From Anaerolineales bacterium (GTDB lineage Bacteria; Chloroflexota; Anaerolineae; Anaerolineales; UBA6663): a DNA stretch of 6,436 nt. Positions 5,023 through 6,436 of the stretch are shown piece by piece. The notes under the pieces were generated by a model, which saw nothing but the letters and a program-made list of their open reading frames with translations, did no database searches and was not told where the DNA came from. A program made the translations under genes and the position numbers. The stretch is taken from contig JAGOBN010000250.1 of assembly GCA_017999235.1 (NCBI GenBank), forward strand, positions 1 through 6,436, in the 5' to 3' direction. The stretch's first letter is position 1. The number at the start of each line of letters is the position of its first letter.

Positions 5023-6436
5023 TCACCGGCGCAGCAGATGGGCTTTGAGGGCCACATGCAGGTTGAAGCGCTGGTCCATGTCTTTCAGATCCAGATGCGT
5101 GATCTCCTCGATCCGGCCGATCCGGTAAAGGAGCGTGTTGCGGTGGACGGTGAGCGTGGCCGCCGCCTCGGCCAGGGCGCCGCCATGCTGTAAGTAGGCG
5201 TCCAGGGTGCGGACCAAATCGCCGTTGGTCCGCCGGTCGTGCTCGGCCAGAACCTGCACCGTGGCCAGGTAAGGATTGCCGGCCAGCACTTCCGGCGGCA
5301 GATGGTAGAGCCAGTCCAACACCCCCAGCTTCCAGAAGCAGACCAGGCGCGGCGGTTTCCCCAGCCGCGCGCCGATCTCGGCGGCCTCGCGCGCCTCCGC
5401 ATAGGAGCGGCGCAGATCCGGCGCGGCGGGGTAAGCGCGGCCGGCGCCAATCACCAGGGGTTGGCCGGGCAGGGCCACCTCCGCCAACAGCCGTTCCGCC
5501 AGGGCCTGGCCGGCGGTATCGGTCTTGGCTTCCAGCACCACGGCCAGGCCGCGCTCGCGGTTGACCACCAGGCTCCAGACGCCCTGGGCGCGCAGCCAGC
5601 GCTCCAGCCGCATCCCCAGGTTATCCACGCCGGCGCCCGTGGCGGCCGGCGGCAGCAGGCACAGCACCTGGTGGGGCTTCTCCAAGTGGTAGCCCACCAG
5701 ATGCGCGCGCTCCAGCAGCGCACTGTCCCGCAGGCCCTCCGGCCCCAAATCCGGGCGCAGCAGCTGGGCCAGAAAATCGCCGCGCACCGCCTGGCGCGCC
5801 TCGCGCACCGCCTGCTCCTTGAGCAGCACCAGGGCCGCGACAGTGGCGGCGTCGTCGATGGCCAGCTCATCCAGGGCCGTCAGCGGATGATCGCCGGCGA
5901 CGACCCAGATGTACCCGTAGACCTCGCGGCCGATGATGATGGGCGCCACCACGCGCTCCATGGTCATGCCCAGGTCGGGCATGGCTTCCAGACGGATCGG
6001 CCGCAGGGTGTGCTCCAGTTCGGCGTAGATGCCGCGCGCCTGCATGCGGGCCACCTCTTCCGGCGGGGTGCGGCCGGCCGCCAGGGCCAGTCGGCGGTTC
6101 TCGTCCACCGGGCCGCGCTGCGCGGCCGCCATGATCTCAAAGCTCAGGCTTTCAAACAGCACCGACCGGCCCAGGATATCCGCCAGGGTGACGGCCAGGC
6201 CGTCCAGCCCCCCGCCCTCCAGCACCAGCTGCGTCAGCCGGCGGTGGATGTCGTCGGCGCGCTCTTTGAGCGCAAACTGCTCGTTGACCAGTTCGACGTA
6301 CAGGCGCTCAACCAGCGTGATGAACTTGACGTCTTGCGGGACCGCGATCAGCGGGAAGCCGTGCGCGTCGGCGGCCTGGCGCATGCTGGCCGGCACATCG
6401 GCGAAGGACCAGCCCAGCGAGAACACTACCCCCACC
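5023..6436 (-). CDS. PucR/CdaR-family transcriptional regulator, N-terminus missing
   Basis: About 470 residues are visible and the frame is open at the right edge, so the gene begins outside the window. The GTG at 6435 is probably an internal valine. Residues 1-50 (GVVFSLGWSF, then AADAHGFPLIAVP) are the end of a PucR N-terminal ligand-sensing domain (PF07905), so roughly its first half is missing. Residues ~60-210 are a GAF-like middle region. VIGAGRAYPAAPDLRRSYAE and the following residues match the CdaR GGDEF-like module. The C-terminus (~404-470, with AAATLTVHRNTLLYRIGRIE) is the PucR helix-turn-helix (PF13556), whose VHRNTLLYRI motif is diagnostic. Such proteins control purine, sugar-acid or amine catabolism, often responding to the substrate of an adjacent operon. 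It lies 87 bases upstream of the activator gene in the same direction, so it is likely to regulate the corrinoid operon or be cotranscribed with it. Its ligand is unknown. Confidence 0.9.
   Translation of the reverse strand, partial: VGVVFSLGWSFADVPASMRQAADAHGFPLIAVPQDVKFITLVERLYVELVNEQFALKERADDIHRRLTQLVLEGGGLDGLAVTLADILGRSVLFESLSFEIMAAAQRGPVDENRRLALAAGRTPPEEVARMQARGIYAELEHTLRPIRLEAMPDLGMTMERVVAPIIIGREVYGYIWVVAGDHPLTALDELAIDDAATVAALVLLKEQAVREARQAVRGDFLAQLLRPDLGPEGLRDSALLERAHLVGYHLEKPHQVLCLLPPAATGAGVDNLGMRLERWLRAQGVWSLVVNRERGLAVVLEAKTDTAGQALAERLLAEVALPGQPLVIGAGRAYPAAPDLRRSYAEAREAAEIGARLGKPPRLVCFWKLGVLDWLYHLPPEVLAGNPYLATVQVLAEHDRRTNGDLVRTLDAYLQHGGALAEAAATLTVHRNTLLYRIGRIEEITHLDLKDMDQRFNLHVALKAHLLRR

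Noticed and set aside
2863..5193. A 776-residue plus-strand open frame opposite the activator gene
   Set aside because: It is antisense to a clearly homologous ASKHA protein. Its translation is rich in His, Gly, Arg and Ala without any family motif, as expected for the complement of a GC-rich gene.

Overview
The window is GC-rich (visibly about two-thirds G+C, with GGCCGG/CCGGCC words everywhere). All recognisable genes lie on the minus strand, so they are transcribed from the right edge towards position 1. The gene set (PucR-type regulator, ATP-dependent corrinoid reactivase, free-standing corrinoid protein, single-domain homocysteine methyltransferase, a small PF13769 'virulence factor' protein, and an acetogen-style MetV next to MetF) suggests a bacterium with anaerobic-type C1 metabolism. 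A Chloroflexota (Anaerolineae-like) origin is my best guess, from gene content, GC and the intergenic repeat style. It is an inference and other GC-rich phyla remain possible.

Layout in transcription order. (1) 6436-5023: PucR/CdaR-family regulator, cut at its N-terminus by the window edge. (2) 5022-4936: an 87-base intergenic region with a short dyad and a perfect TATAAT hexamer. (3) 4935-2875: ASKHA/RACo-type reductive activator of corrinoid proteins with an N-terminal [2Fe-2S] domain. (4) 2828-2151: B12-binding corrinoid protein with the DxHxxG motif. (5) 2130-1117: zinc-dependent homocysteine S-methyltransferase. (6) 1067-765: small PF13769 protein. (7) 711-238: MetV-like eight-cysteine Fe-S protein (MTHFR C-terminal domain family). 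(8) 142-1: start of metF, methylenetetrahydrofolate reductase, cut by the left edge. Gaps between genes 3 and 7 are 20-53 bases, so one operon is likely. The metV-metF gap (95 bases) holds a degenerate 9-base tandem/interspersed repeat that runs into the metF start.

How they fit together: MetV/MetF would make methyl-tetrahydrofolate. The corrinoid protein would carry the methyl group, the Zn protein would pass it to homocysteine to give methionine, and the ASKHA protein would use ATP and an electron to rescue corrinoid oxidised to Co(II). This amounts to a methionine synthase (MetH) taken apart into separate polypeptides, with RACo-type reactivation replacing the SAM-dependent MetH activation domain. 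The pterin-binding methyltransferase that should load the corrinoid is not in the window and may lie beyond metF. No gene-free stretch exceeds 300 bases, and I saw no tRNA, rRNA, CRISPR array or insertion sequence.
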